Notes under the pieces: generated by a model
What the model was told of the DNA's origin: nothing
Seen by the model: only the letters and a program-made list of their open reading frames with translations
Databases searched by the model: none
Program-made: the position numbers and the translations under genes
Part shown: positions 52,546-62,694 of the stretch, piece after piece
How the letters are laid out: each line of letters begins with the position of its first letter
How positions within the stretch are numbered: the first letter of the stretch is position 1
DNA from: Panulirus ornatus
Taxonomy: Eukaryota > Arthropoda > Malacostraca > Decapoda > Palinuridae
Direction of reading: 5' to 3'
NCBI RefSeq assembly: GCF_036320965.1
Contig: NC_092231.1
Span: 26,634,394 to 26,698,393 of the forward strand
DNA: 64,000 bases

Positions 52546-54655
52546 AAGGTGGCTAATGGGGAGGTGATAACAAGTAGTGGTGAAGTGAGATGGAGTGAGT
52601 ATTTTGAAGGTTTGTTGAATGTGTTTGATGATAGAATGACAGATATAGGATGTTTTCGTCGAGGTGGTGTACGAAGTGACAGGGTCAGGGAGAATGATTT
52701 GGTAAACAGAGATGAGATAGTGAAAGCTTTGCGTAAGATGAAAGTCGGCAAGGCGGCGGGTTTGGATGGTATTGCAGTGGAATGTATTTTATAAGGGGGT
52801 GACTGTGTTGTTGACTGGTTGGTGAGGATATTCAATGTATGTATGGTTCGTGGTGAAGTTCCTGAGGCCTGGTGGAATGCATGCATAGTGCCATTGTACA
52901 AAGGCAAAGGGGGTTAAAGATGAGTGTTCAAGTTACAGAGGTACAAGTTTGTTGAGTATTCCTGGGAAATTATATGGGAGGGTATTGATTGAGAGGGTAG
53001 AAGCATGTACAGAGCATCAGATTGAGGAAGAGCAGTGTGGTTTCAGAAATGGTAGAGGTTGTGTGAAGCAAGTTTTTGCTTTTAAGAATGTATGTGAGAA
53101 ATAGAAAAACAGATGGATTTGTATGTAGCATTTATGGATCTTTAGAAGGCATAGGATAGAGTTGACAGAGATGCTTTGTGGAAGGTATTAAGAGTATATG
53201 GTGTGGAAGGTAAGTTGCTAGAAGCAGTGAAAAGTTTTATCGAGGATGTAAGGCATGTGTACGAGTAGGAAGAGAGGAAAGTGATTGGTTCCCAGTGAAT
53301 GTCGGTTTGTGGCAGGGGTGCTTGATGTCTCCTTAGTTGTTTAATTTGTTAGGGAGGTGAATGCAAGAGATTTGGAGAGAGGGGAAAGTATACAGTTTGC
53401 TGTGGATGAGAGGGCCTGGGAAGTGAATCAGTTAATGTTCTCTGATGATACAGCTCTGGTGGCCGATTCGGTGAGAAACTGCAGAAGTTGGTGACTGAGT
53501 TTGGTAAAGTGGGTGAAAGAAGAAAACTGAGAGTACATGTGAAGAAGAGCAAGTTATTAGGTTCAGTAGAGTTGAGGGAGAATGTTAACTGGGAGGTAAG
53601 TTTGAATGGAGAAAAACTGGAGAAAGTGCATTGTTTTAGATATCTGGAAGTGGATTTAGCAGCGGATGGAACCATGGAAGCGGAAGTGAGTCACAGGGTG
53701 GGGTAGGGGAAGAAGGTTCTGGGAGCATTGAAGAATGTGTGGAAGGCGAGAACGTTATCTCGTAGAACAAAAGTGGGTATGTTTGAAGGAATAGTGGTTC
53801 CTACAATGTTATATGGTTGCGAGGCATGGGCTGTAGATACGGTTGTGATGAGGAGGGTGGATGTGTTGGAAATGAGATGTTTGAGGACAGTATGTAGTGT
53901 GAGGTGGTTTGATCGGGTAAGTAATGAAAGGATAAGTGAGAAGTGTGGTAATAAAAAGAGTGTGGTTGAGAGAGCAGAATAGGGTGTATTAAAATGGTTT
54001 GGTCACATGGAGAGAATGCGTGAGGAAAGATTGACAAAGAGGATATATGTGTCAGAGGTGGAGGGAAGGAGTAGAAAAGGGAGACCAAATTGGAGGTGGA
54101 AGGATGCGGTGAAAAAGATTTTGAGCAATCGGGGCCTGAACATAGAGGAGGGTGAAAGGCGTGCAAGGAATAGAGTGAACTTGAACGTTGTGGTATACCG
54201 GGGTCGACGTGCTGTCATTGGATTGAATCAGGGCATGTGAAGCGTCTGGGGGTAAACCATAGAAAGTTCTTTGGGGCCTGGATGTGGAAATGGAGCTGTG
54301 GTTACGGTGCATTACCCATGACAGCTAGAGACCGAGTGTGAGCAAATGTGGCCTTTGTTTTCTTTTCTAGTGCTACCTTGCGCGCGCGCGTGGGGAGGGG
54401 GGGGGGGGGGGTTGCCATTTCATGGGTGGTGGGGTGGGGACGGGAACGGATAAAGGCAGCATGTATAAATATGTACATGTGTGTATATGTGTGTGTCTGT
54501 GTATTTACATGTATGTATACATTGAAATGTATATATATGTGTGTGTGGGCGTTTATGTATATATATGTGTATGTGGTTGGGTTGGGCCATTCTTTCGTCT
54601 GTTTCCTTGCACTACCTCTCTAACGCGGGAGACAGCGACAAAGTATAAGAAATAT
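52546..54655 (+). mobile_element. RTE-like LINE copy B: linker, RT and long 3' UTR
   Basis: It begins abruptly at [20 protein letters not shown] and continues through [19 protein letters not shown] (53040), motif A with a stop (53140), motif B, a SDDTALVAD-type motif C (53440), [11 protein letters not shown] (54000) and the terminal VVYRGR (54200). The long 3' UTR ends GACAGCGACAAAGTATAAG near 54650. Several stops and shifts are present. The join with copy A (CGGTGAAGGTGGCTAATGG) is in an unusual order. Confidence 0.87.
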
Positions 54656-54798
54656 ATATGATTATTATTATTATTATTATTATTCATTATTTTTTCCGCA
54701 TGAGCAAGGCTAGCCCCACAAAGAAAGACTCATCCGCTCATATGTATGTATATACCTACAGGTACATATATACTTACATATAAACAAACACACACACG

Positions 54799-54893
<95 letters not shown>

Positions 54894-54895
54894 TT
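54656..54895. repeat. Microsatellite cluster: (ATT)n, (TA)n, (GATA)n
   Basis: ATT repeats at 54661-54686, TA from about 54797 to 54862 and GATA from 54862 to 54892, with a TATG/CATA-rich spacer between. Confidence 0.93.
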
Positions 54896-55008
54896 TATTG
54901 ACCACACACCTTTCCTTGGTGTACCTTGGACATTTCACATGCCCTGGTTCAGTCCACTGACAGTACGACCCCAGTATACCACAGTGTTCCAATTCTCTCT
55001 ATTCCGTG
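54896..55008 (-). mobile_element. RTE-like LINE scrap (C-terminal end and start of 3' UTR)
   Basis: The short minus-strand piece contains the CATTTCACATGCCCTGGTTC and TATACCACAG-type sequence that spans the stop codon in other copies. It is joined head-on to a plus-strand copy. Confidence 0.75.
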
Positions 55009-55949
55009 GGTGATGAATGATTTGTATTCAGGGAAGCACTGATGGCATTTGTATGAGATGCATGTGGCATGAAAAAGGTGGGAGGTAGGCAGACTAGAAA
55101 GGGTAGTGAGTGGCTGGATGGAGAAGTAAAATTGCATGTGAAAGAGAAAAGAGAGGCAGAGGAGGGTAAATGTGTTGGAAATGAAATGTTTGAGGACAAT
55201 ATGTGGTGTGAGGTGGTTTGATCGAGTAAGTAATGAAAAGGTAAGAGATATGTGTGGTAGTAAAAAGTGTGGTTGAGAGAGCAGAAGAGGGTGTGTTGAA
55301 AAATGGTTTGGACACATGGAGAGAATGAGTGAGGAAAGGTTGACAAAGAGTATATATGTGTCAGAGGTGGTGGGAAGAAGGAGAAGCGGGAGATCAAATT
55401 GGAGGTGGAAGGATGGAGTAAAAAAGATTTTGAGCTATCGGGGCCTGAACATAGAGGAAGGTGAAAAGCGAGCAAGGAATAGAGTGAATTGGAACGATGT
55501 GGTATACCAGGGTCGATGTGCTGTCATTGGATTGAACCAGGGTATGTGAAGCCTCTTGGGTAAACCATGTAAAGTTCTGTTGGGCCTGGATGTGGAAAGG
55601 GAGCTGTGGTTTCGGTGCTTTACACATGACAGCTAGAGACTGAGTGTGAACGAATGTGGCCCTTTTTTGTCTTTGACTAGCGCTACCTCTGGGGGTGGGG
55701 GATACTATTTCATGTGTGGCAGAGATGGCGATGGGAATGGATGAAGGCAGTAAGTCTGAATATGTACATATGTTTATATGTATATGTCTCTGTATATATA
55801 TGTATGTATACGTTGAAATGTGTATGTTGTATATGTGCATGTATAGGTGTTTATGTATATACATGTGCAAGTGGGTGAGTTGGGCCATTCCTTGTCTGTT
55901 TCCTTGCGCTACCTTGCTGATAAGGGAGACGGCGATTAAGTATAACAAA

Positions 55950-55950
<1 letters not shown>
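55009..55950 (+). mobile_element. RTE-like LINE copy with linker fused to RT C-terminus
   Basis: 55015-55155 is linker (ACGMKKVGGRQTRKGSEW region). At about 55156 it jumps to VDVLEM-equivalent sequence (AGGGTAAATGTGTTGGAAAT), then [24 protein letters not shown] (55316-55375) and the terminal VVYQGR. The long 3' UTR ends near 55945 in AAGTATAACAAATG. The entire RT core is absent. Confidence 0.87.

Positions 55951-55989
<39 letters not shown>
55951..55989. repeat. (TA)n microsatellite between two LINE tails
   Basis: The TA run separates the 3' end of a plus-strand copy from the 3' end of a minus-strand copy (tail to tail). Confidence 0.96.
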
Positions 55990-55992
<3 letters not shown>

Positions 55993-55994
55993 CA

Positions 55995-56124
55995 TTTATT
56001 ATACCTTGTCGCTATCTCCCGCGTTAGCGAGGTAGCGCAAGAAAACAGACGAAAGAATGGCCCAATCCACCCACATGCACATGTATGTCTACACACGCAC
56101 ATATGCGTACCTATACATTTCAAC

Positions 56125-56203
<79 letters not shown>

Positions 56204-56325
56204 TACACATGTACATAATTCATACCTGCTGCCTTTATTCATTTTCGTCGCCACCCCACCGGTGACACGTGAAATGACAAACCCCCTACTCCCGCACGCG
56301 CGAGAGGTAGCGCTAGGAAAAGACA
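55995..56325 (-). mobile_element. RTE-like LINE 3' UTR fragment with internal (TA)n
   Basis: Long-form 3' UTR on the minus strand (plus-strand reading GTCGCTATCTCCCGCGTTAG at 56009). A 72-bp TA run at 56127-56198 expands its TA-rich middle. It is cut at AGGAAAAGACA (about 56325), where a Penelope-like copy begins. Confidence 0.88.
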
Positions 56326-56915
56326 AGGCGTTTGATTTTTGTCCTGTTCTATACTATATTTATGTTGCTTAAGTCTAACAGAAAGATCCTTACTAGTCTG
56401 ACCAACATAAAACGTATTTTTCTGTTAGACTTGAGCAACATAGATTTAGTATAAGAACAGGACGAGAATCAAATGCCTTGTTTAATCACATTAAAAACTA
56501 TGATCATTGTACTGACTGGAGTATTGCCATCTCACTTATTAACTCTAACTCCAGTACCACGAGAAATATCATTGAAACTTCTTTTATTGAATTCACAAAG
56601 AATTATAGTCTTCATATAAATGAAGGTCTATACAAACTGGATAGTTTTATTGTTTATAAAATTTGTAAACAATTCACCTTGTCCACATAATAAGTTTATG
56701 ATACGCTCATTGTTAATCTTGGACAATCACATGTTTACCATATGGCGCCACCCTAACTACGTCTCTTCGTTGTGTATCAACTGACTATTATGTTTCTCTC
56801 ATTTGTCTCCCCTGATGATGTGATTATTACACGAAAGTGCACTTGGGAACTTATCGTGTTTCATTTTACCCGTGGACTCGTAGGAATATACTTGATCGCG
56901 CGCAAAATTACGAAG
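56326..56915 (+). mobile_element. Penelope-like element fragment with GIY-YIG region and 5' inversion
   Basis: Plus strand: a partial GIY-YIG nuclease frame (KDLSVRLKQ-like, then NALFNHIKNYDHCTDW, NIIETSFIEFTKNYSLH and so on to a stop near 56690), then the 3' unit with a hammerhead-like motif to about 56905. The first 75 bp or so (56328-56405) is an inverted copy of 56408-56480, giving a hairpin at the 5' end. The RT domain is missing. It sits inside a LINE 3' UTR. Confidence 0.85.
56808..56848 (+). ncRNA. Hammerhead-ribozyme-like motif, Penelope copy at 56 kb
   Basis: UCCC (56808-56811), CUGAUGA (56812-56818), U, GUG...CAC stem II, GAAA (56833-56836), AGUGCACU (56836-56843), U17 at 56844 and GGGA (56845-56848). 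Core and stem I are intact. Cleavage would be expected after 56844. Same loopless stem III as the other copies. Confidence 0.72.
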
Positions 56916-56925
56916 TAATAGAGAA

Positions 56926-56989
56926 GGGCACTAAGTGAGGATTTCCCTCAAAGACTCGCTAACACGGGAAATGGCAAAAGTATGAAAAA

Positions 56990-56990
<1 letters not shown>
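56926..56990 (+). mobile_element. LINE-derived short non-autonomous element, 3' scrap
   Basis: GTGAGGATTTCCCTCAAAG, then ACTCGCTAACACGGGAAATG and GGCAAAAGTATGAAAAAG match the 3' half of the element at 58187-58430, with a small deletion. (TA)n follows. Confidence 0.72.

Positions 56991-57067
<77 letters not shown>
56991..57067. repeat. (TA)n microsatellite
   Basis: The TA run lies between the tail of the short element and the 3' end of a minus-strand LINE fragment. Confidence 0.97.
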
Positions 57068-57069
<2 letters not shown>

Positions 57070-57071
<2 letters not shown>

Positions 57072-57780
57072 TTTGTGTATTATACTTTGTCACTGCCTCC
57101 CGCGTTAGCGAGATACCGCAAGGAAACAGACGAAAGAATGGCCCTACCCACCCACATACACATGTGTATATATACACGCCCACAGACGCACGTTGAAATG
57201 TATTGGTATGTGTATACATACCGATACATTTCAACGTATACATGCATGTACATATACAGACATATACATATATGCACATGTACATATTTATACTTGCTGC
57301 CTTCATCCATTCTCGTCGCCACCCCGCCACACATGAAATGGCAACCCCCACCCCCCTACTCCCCTCCCCCGCGCTCGCGAGGTAGCGCTAGGAAAAGACA
57401 ACAAAGGCTGCATTCGTTCACAGTCAGTCTCTAGCTCTCATGTGTAATGCGCCGAAACCACAGCTCCCTTTCCACATCTAGGCCCCATAAAATATTTCCA
57501 TAGGTTACCCCAGACACTTCACATGCCCAGGTTTAGCCCATTGACAGCACGTCGATCCCGGTATACCTTATCGTTCCAATTCACTATTCCTTGCACGCCT
57601 TTCACCCTCCTCTATGTTCAGGCCCCGATCGCTCAGAATTTTTTTCACTCCATCCTTCCACCTCCAATTTGGTCTCCCACCTCTCCTCGTTCCCTCCACC
57701 TCTGACACATATATCCTCTCTGTCAATCTTTCCTCACTCATTCTCTCCGTGTGACCAAACCATTGCAATACACCCTCTTC
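57070..57780 (-). mobile_element. RTE-like LINE fragment: C-terminal domain and long 3' UTR
   Basis: The minus-strand frame 57768-57568 reads WFGHTERMSEERLTERIYVS, then GRPNWRWKDG and [12 protein letters not shown] before a shift. The long UTR runs to about 57085. In the UTR, 57190-57235 is a short local inverted repeat (CGTTGAAATGTATTGGTATG and its complement). The 5' end stops at a TC/TA array. Confidence 0.88.
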
Positions 57781-57781
57781 T

Positions 57782-58132
<351 letters not shown>

Positions 58133-58186
<54 letters not shown>
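58133..58186. repeat. (TA)n at the centre of an inverted pair
   Basis: About 54 bp of TA between the 5' ends of two opposed short elements (CCCCAGGGAT...ATTATCCCTGGGG). Confidence 0.96.
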
Positions 58187-58189
<3 letters not shown>

Positions 58190-58430
58190 CCCTGGGGATA
58201 GGGGAGAAAGAATACTTCCCACGTATTCCCTGCGTGTCGTAGAAGGCGACTAAAAGGGAAGGGAGCGGGTGGCTGGAAATCCTCCCCTCTCGTTTTTTTT
58301 TAATTTTCCAAAAGAAGGAACAGAGAAGGGGGCCAGGTGAGGATATTCCCTCTAAGGCCCAGTCCTCTGTTGATAACGCTACCTCGCTAATGCGGGAAAT
58401 GGCGAATAGTACGAAAGAAAGAAAAAAAAA
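58187..58430 (+). mobile_element. LINE-derived short non-autonomous element, full copy (plus)
   Basis: TATCCCTGGGGATAGGGGAG, TATTCCCTGCGTGTCGTAG, AAGGCGACTAAAAGGGAAGG, CCAAAAGAAGGAACAGAG and GAGGATATTCCCTCTAAGG are leader. GATAACGCTACCTCGCTAAT and GCGGGAAATGGCGAATAG are the 3' tail, followed by an A-rich run and (TA)n. The leader half matches the start of LINE copy A (50626-50790), while the tail half matches LINE 3' ends. No ORF and no clear tRNA or 5S promoter was seen. Confidence 0.83.
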
Positions 58431-58439
58431 ATATATATA

Positions 58440-58500
<61 letters not shown>
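58431..58500. repeat. (TA)n microsatellite
   Basis: TA with one TATTATA step, between the tail of the short element and the tail of a minus-strand LINE UTR. Confidence 0.96.
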
Positions 58501-58503
<3 letters not shown>

Positions 58504-58754
58504 TTACTTTGTCGCGTTAGCGAGGTAGCGCAAGGAAACAGACGAAAGAATGGCCCAACCCACCCACAGACACATGTATATACATAAACGCCCACACAGG
58601 CACATATACATACCTATACGTATATACACATGTACATATTCATACTTGCTGCCTTTATCCATTCTCGTCGCCATCCCACCCGCAGCTGCCACGTGAACTA
58701 GGAACACATCCAGGACGACTCCAGGGGAAGGGATCAGAACTGAGCATAGGTAAG

Positions 58755-58788
<34 letters not shown>

Positions 58789-58885
58789 TTCAACGTATGC
58801 ATTCATATACATACACAGAGATATACATATGTACACATGTACATGTTCATACATGCTGCCTTCATCCATTCCTGCCGCCACCCCG
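58501..58885 (-). mobile_element. RTE-like LINE 3' UTR fragment with small insert and (CA)n
   Basis: Minus-strand long-form UTR (58505-58680 and 58790-58885). Between the parts lies about 75 bp of unrelated sequence (CCACGTGAACTAGGAACACA ...) and a (CA)n run at 58757-58788. UTR sequence just before the insert (TGCTGCCTTTATCCATTC) reappears after it (TGCTGCCTTCATCCATTC), so two UTR pieces may be juxtaposed. Confidence 0.78.
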
Positions 58886-59260
58886 AGCTAATTAACAATC
58901 CTCTCAATTTTTTATAGCCCCAAACAAGTGTATAGTCCTGATTAATGTGCCCTGTATTGGCATCTTATGCCATGAAAAACTCTTGTCAAACATATTGAGG
59001 AGTCTCCCTGTAGGGGTAAGGATTCCAAAGATAGTGTACCATTTCTTGGTTGCAGCATTGCTATAGGAACACAAAGATAGTGTACCATTTCTTGGTGGCA
59101 GCAGTGCTGCAGGAACACACAAAACCAAGCTGATGGTAACTGGTAAGAATGCTTCACCCAAGGGCCTTCAAAGGGGTCAATTTCTGATTTCTGGCATTTT
59201 CTGTGGTCTGGCAATGGCCAGATCTCAAGGTTGCCGGATTAAAGAAGTACGACCTGTATA
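58886..59260. repeat. Unassigned DNA with a 46-bp tandem duplication
   Basis: Two units AAAGATAGTGTACCATTTCT... at about 59027-59072 and 59073-59118. The rest has no recognised similarity. Confidence 0.75.
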
Positions 59261-59264
59261 GATA

Positions 59265-59945
59265 TATATAATGTGAGTGTGTTAGCAGTTTTGATGCACG
59301 AGACCGGGTTATAGTGATGGATGATTTGAATGCAAGGGTGAGTAATGTGGCAATTGAGGGAACAATTGGTGTACATGGGATGTTCAGTGTTGTGAATGGA
59401 AATGGTGAAGAGCTTGTAGATTTGTGTGCTGAAAATGGACTTTTGAGCGATTGGGGCCTGAACATGCAGGAGGGTAAAAGGCGTGCAAGGAATATAGTGA
59501 ATTGGAACGATGTGGTATACCAGGGTCGACGTGCTGTCAATGGATTGAACTAGGGCATATGAAGCGTGTGGGGTAAAGCATGGAAAGTTTTGTGGGTCCT
59601 GGATGTGGAAAGGGAGCTGTGGTTTCGGTGCATTATACATGACAGCTAAAGACTGAGTGTGAACGAATGTGGCCTTTGTTGTTTTTTCCCTAGCTCTTCC
59701 TCGCGTGCCTGCGGGGGTAGGGGGTGGGGTCTCATTTCATGTGTCGCGGGTTGGCGACGGGAGTGAATAAAGGCAGCAAGTATGAATATGTACATGTGTA
59801 TATATGTATATATATATGTTGAAATGTATAGGTATGTATATGTGCGTGTGTGGACGTGTATGTATATGTGGGTGGGTTGGGCCATTCTTTCGTCTGTTTC
59901 CTTGCGCCACCTCTCTAACGCGGGAGACACCAACAAAGTATAATA
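59265..59945 (+). mobile_element. RTE-like LINE copy with endonuclease fused to C-terminal end
   Basis: 59275-59440 encodes endonuclease (MDDLNARVSNVAIEGTIGVH, VNGNGEELVDLCAENGL). It passes in frame into LSDWGLNMQEGKRRARNIVN and the terminal VVYQGRR. Everything from the endonuclease end through RT is deleted. The long 3' UTR runs 59550-59942. Confidence 0.87.
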
Positions 59946-59964
59946 ATGATAATATAAAGAAAGT

Positions 59965-62286
59965 ATGTTTTGCGCATGATCAAGTATATTCCTGTGAGTC
60001 CACATGGAAAATGAAACACGATAAGTTCCCAAGTGCACTTTCGTGTAATTATCACATCATCAGGGGAGACACGAGAGAAATAACGGTGAGTTGATATGCA
60101 ACAAAGAGATGTAGCTAGGACGCCATTTCGTAAACATGTGATGGTCCAAGACAGACAACGAGCGTATCGTAAACTCATTATATGGACAAGAAGGTGAATT
60201 GTTTACAAATCTTATCAACAATAAAGTTATCCAATTTGTATAGACCTCCACTAATATTAAGGTTATAATTCTTTGTGTATTAAATAATAGAAAATTCAAT
60301 GATATTTCTCTTGGTACTGGAGTTAGAGTTGATAACTGAGATGGCATTACTCCAGTCAATACAGTGATCATAGTTTTTAACGTGATTAAACAAGGCATTT
60401 GATTCTTGCCCTGTTCTTATACTATATTTATTTTGCTGAAGTCTTAACAGAAAGATCCTTACCAGTCTGCCCAACATAAAACTTATCAATTTCGACATGG
60501 CACTTTAAAGATGCATCATGGAGAATTTTCTGGTGAGTTCCTGATTAAGATATTCTTTATAGTATTATTTTTGCTGAAGGCAACATTTACATTAAATGAT
60601 TTAAGTAACATGGGGAGTAAAGTAAGATTTTTATCAAAAAGGAGAAATAAAAGATTCTTGTTGTTCATTGGGAGGTTTGGGCTCAGCTCTGTAAAATGAT
60701 TTCTTTGCTAACTTAAGGGATTGATCAATGAGAGATCTAGGGTACTTTAACTTAGATCCAATGGAATATATCTTCTCAAACTCATCATCAATAAACTCTT
60801 GACTGCAAATACATAATGCCCTAATGAACATAGATTGAAATGATGATAATTTAACTCTGTCATGTTGAGATGAGTAATATTGGATATATGAGCATACATT
60901 GGTGGGTTTTCTGTATATGCTAAACTTGTTTATTTGCCTATGGATCATGCAATCTGAAAATGATAACATACCATTATTTTCCTTTTCTACAGTAAATTTG
61001 ATGGAAGGTACTATATTGTTAAGTAAGGGGAGAAATGTTTGTAAATTCTCATTTGTTGGCCAATCACAAAAGACATCATCTACATACTTACACCAAATTG
61101 CATTAGGAGGTAAGATATCCTTTAGTAATTTTGTTTCAAAAAAATTCCATATAAAGATTACTTAGTACAGGTGAAAGAGGGTTACTCATTGCCATACCAA
61201 ATTTTTGAGCATAATAATCTCCTTTGAATTGAAATAGTCTTCTATAAACAATTTTATCAACTCAATGAAAACAGACTTTGAAACAGGTAAATGAATATCA
61301 TCCAGAACATCAAATAATTATTCTAAAAGGTCATCAATTGGAACTTTTGTGAAAAGTGAGGGAACATCAAAGCTAACAAGTTCAATATAAAAATTAACAT
61401 TGATAATGTTAAGCTTGTTAACCAAATCTACAATGTTCATGATATTAGAATTTGATATCTTACCCGCTAAAGGGCTTAATAAAGAAACTAACCATTTTGA
61501 CAATTTACATGTGATGGAGCCTACTGAACTCGCTGTAGGTCTTGCTGGAAAATTTTGTTTATGTGTTTAAAAAAGTCCATACATATATGGCAATGAAGGG
61601 GACAAAGATGACAGAGTTTTGATAAGGAAACCATTTCTTTTCAACAAAAACTTCAGTTGTTTATTGAAATGGGACTTAACTGCTTCTAGGGGATTCTTGC
61701 TGAGTTTAAAATATGTTGTGTCATCATTTAAAAGATCATTCATTTTAGATAGATATTTAATTTTGTCCATAATCACAACAGTGTTAGCCTTATCTGCTTT
61801 AGTAATATGTATATCATTGTCTTTTTGTCTTTTTTAAGGTGTTGATAGCTCTTATAAATCTTTTAGGGCAATTAAGTTCCACTGGTTTTGACAAACTGGC
61901 ATTCACTAAACCCTTACAGATATTAATTTCATCATTAGATAAATTAATGTTTCTCTCTAAATTGCAAAAAGACTGTGACATCAACTCAGCTGCCTTCCCT
62001 GTGAGAGCACACAAAACATAATCCATAGCCTAAAGCACACAAGGTATCCTTATCTAGTTGTTTATTGGACAGGATTATCACAAAAGGGTTCGTGTTCTTA
62101 GTCCAGTTGCTGTTTTCAATAAGATGGTCCAACTTACAATTCAGTCTCATTTGTAGCAATAGTCCAGCATCTGGTTCTTCCAATATGTCGGTATAGCCAT
62201 TTGAAAGGCACATTCCTTCTCTCTTGTAATATGAAAAGCCTCCTCCATTTCAATCTTCTTTAATTCAATATGCTTCTTTAAAATGA
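59965..62286 (-). mobile_element. Penelope-like element, near-complete but broken
   Basis: Minus-strand order from 62215: an N-terminal region (NCPKRFIRAINTLKK, about 61860), DKIKYLSKMNDLLNDDTTYF and LPYMYGLFKTHK (61760-61560), SKWLVSLLSPLAGKI and SFDVPSLFTKVPIDDLL (61500-61320). YVDD is at 61086-61075 (KYVDDVFCDWPTNENLQTFL), then HRQINKFSIYRKPTNVCSYI (60930). The GIY-YIG-type region (DKFYVGQTGKDL, shift, NALFNHVKNYDHCIDW) lies at 60490-60330. Frameshifts and stops break it into six or more pieces. From family knowledge, Penelope elements combine telomerase-like RT with a GIY-YIG nuclease. The 3' unit with a hammerhead-like motif ends near 59968. Confidence 0.9.
60027..60067 (-). ncRNA. Hammerhead-ribozyme-like motif, Penelope copy at 60 kb
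   Basis: Minus-strand order: UCCC (60067-60064), CUGAUGA (60063-60057), U plus GUG/CAC stem II, GAAA (60042-60039), AGUGCACU (60039-60032), U17 (60031), GGGA (60030-60027). Core and stem I are intact. The stem II loop differs by one base from the copy at 56.8 kb (AUAAUUA instead of AUUAUUA) while all core bases are kept. Confidence 0.72.
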
Positions 62287-62452
62287 TGTTTTGGAATTCG
62301 TCAGAATGGTCGACCAGACAGCTGCAACAATATGGTGTAGGTATGTAGATGTTCTTTGTGTTTGGCCAACAAATGAGAATTTACAAACATTTCTCCCCTT
62401 ACTTAACAATTTAGTACCTTCCGTCAAATTTACTGTAGAAAATGAAAATAAT
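62287..62452 (+). mobile_element. Inverted 5' segment of the Penelope-like element
   Basis: The plus-strand frame reads TIWCRYVDVLCVWPTNENLQ and then TFLPLLNNLVPSVKFTVENE, the same RT region as 61105-60980 but in opposite orientation. One aspartate codon of YVDD is missing (62342-62353). It abuts the minus-strand element at about 62286. Confidence 0.85.
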
Positions 62453-62454
62453 GT

Positions 62455-62608
62455 GTTATTTATTATTTTATTTATTATACTTTGTCGCTGTCTCCCACGT
62501 TAGCGAGGTAGCGCAAGGAAGCAGATGAGAGCATGGTCCAACCCACCCACATACACACATATATATACATACACGTCCACACACGCACATATACATACCT
62601 ATACATCT

Positions 62609-62694
<86 letters not shown>

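Noticed and set aside
54384..54413. GC/G-rich run as a promoter CpG island
   Set aside because: It is the variable purine-rich part of the LINE 3' UTR, seen in the same place in other copies.
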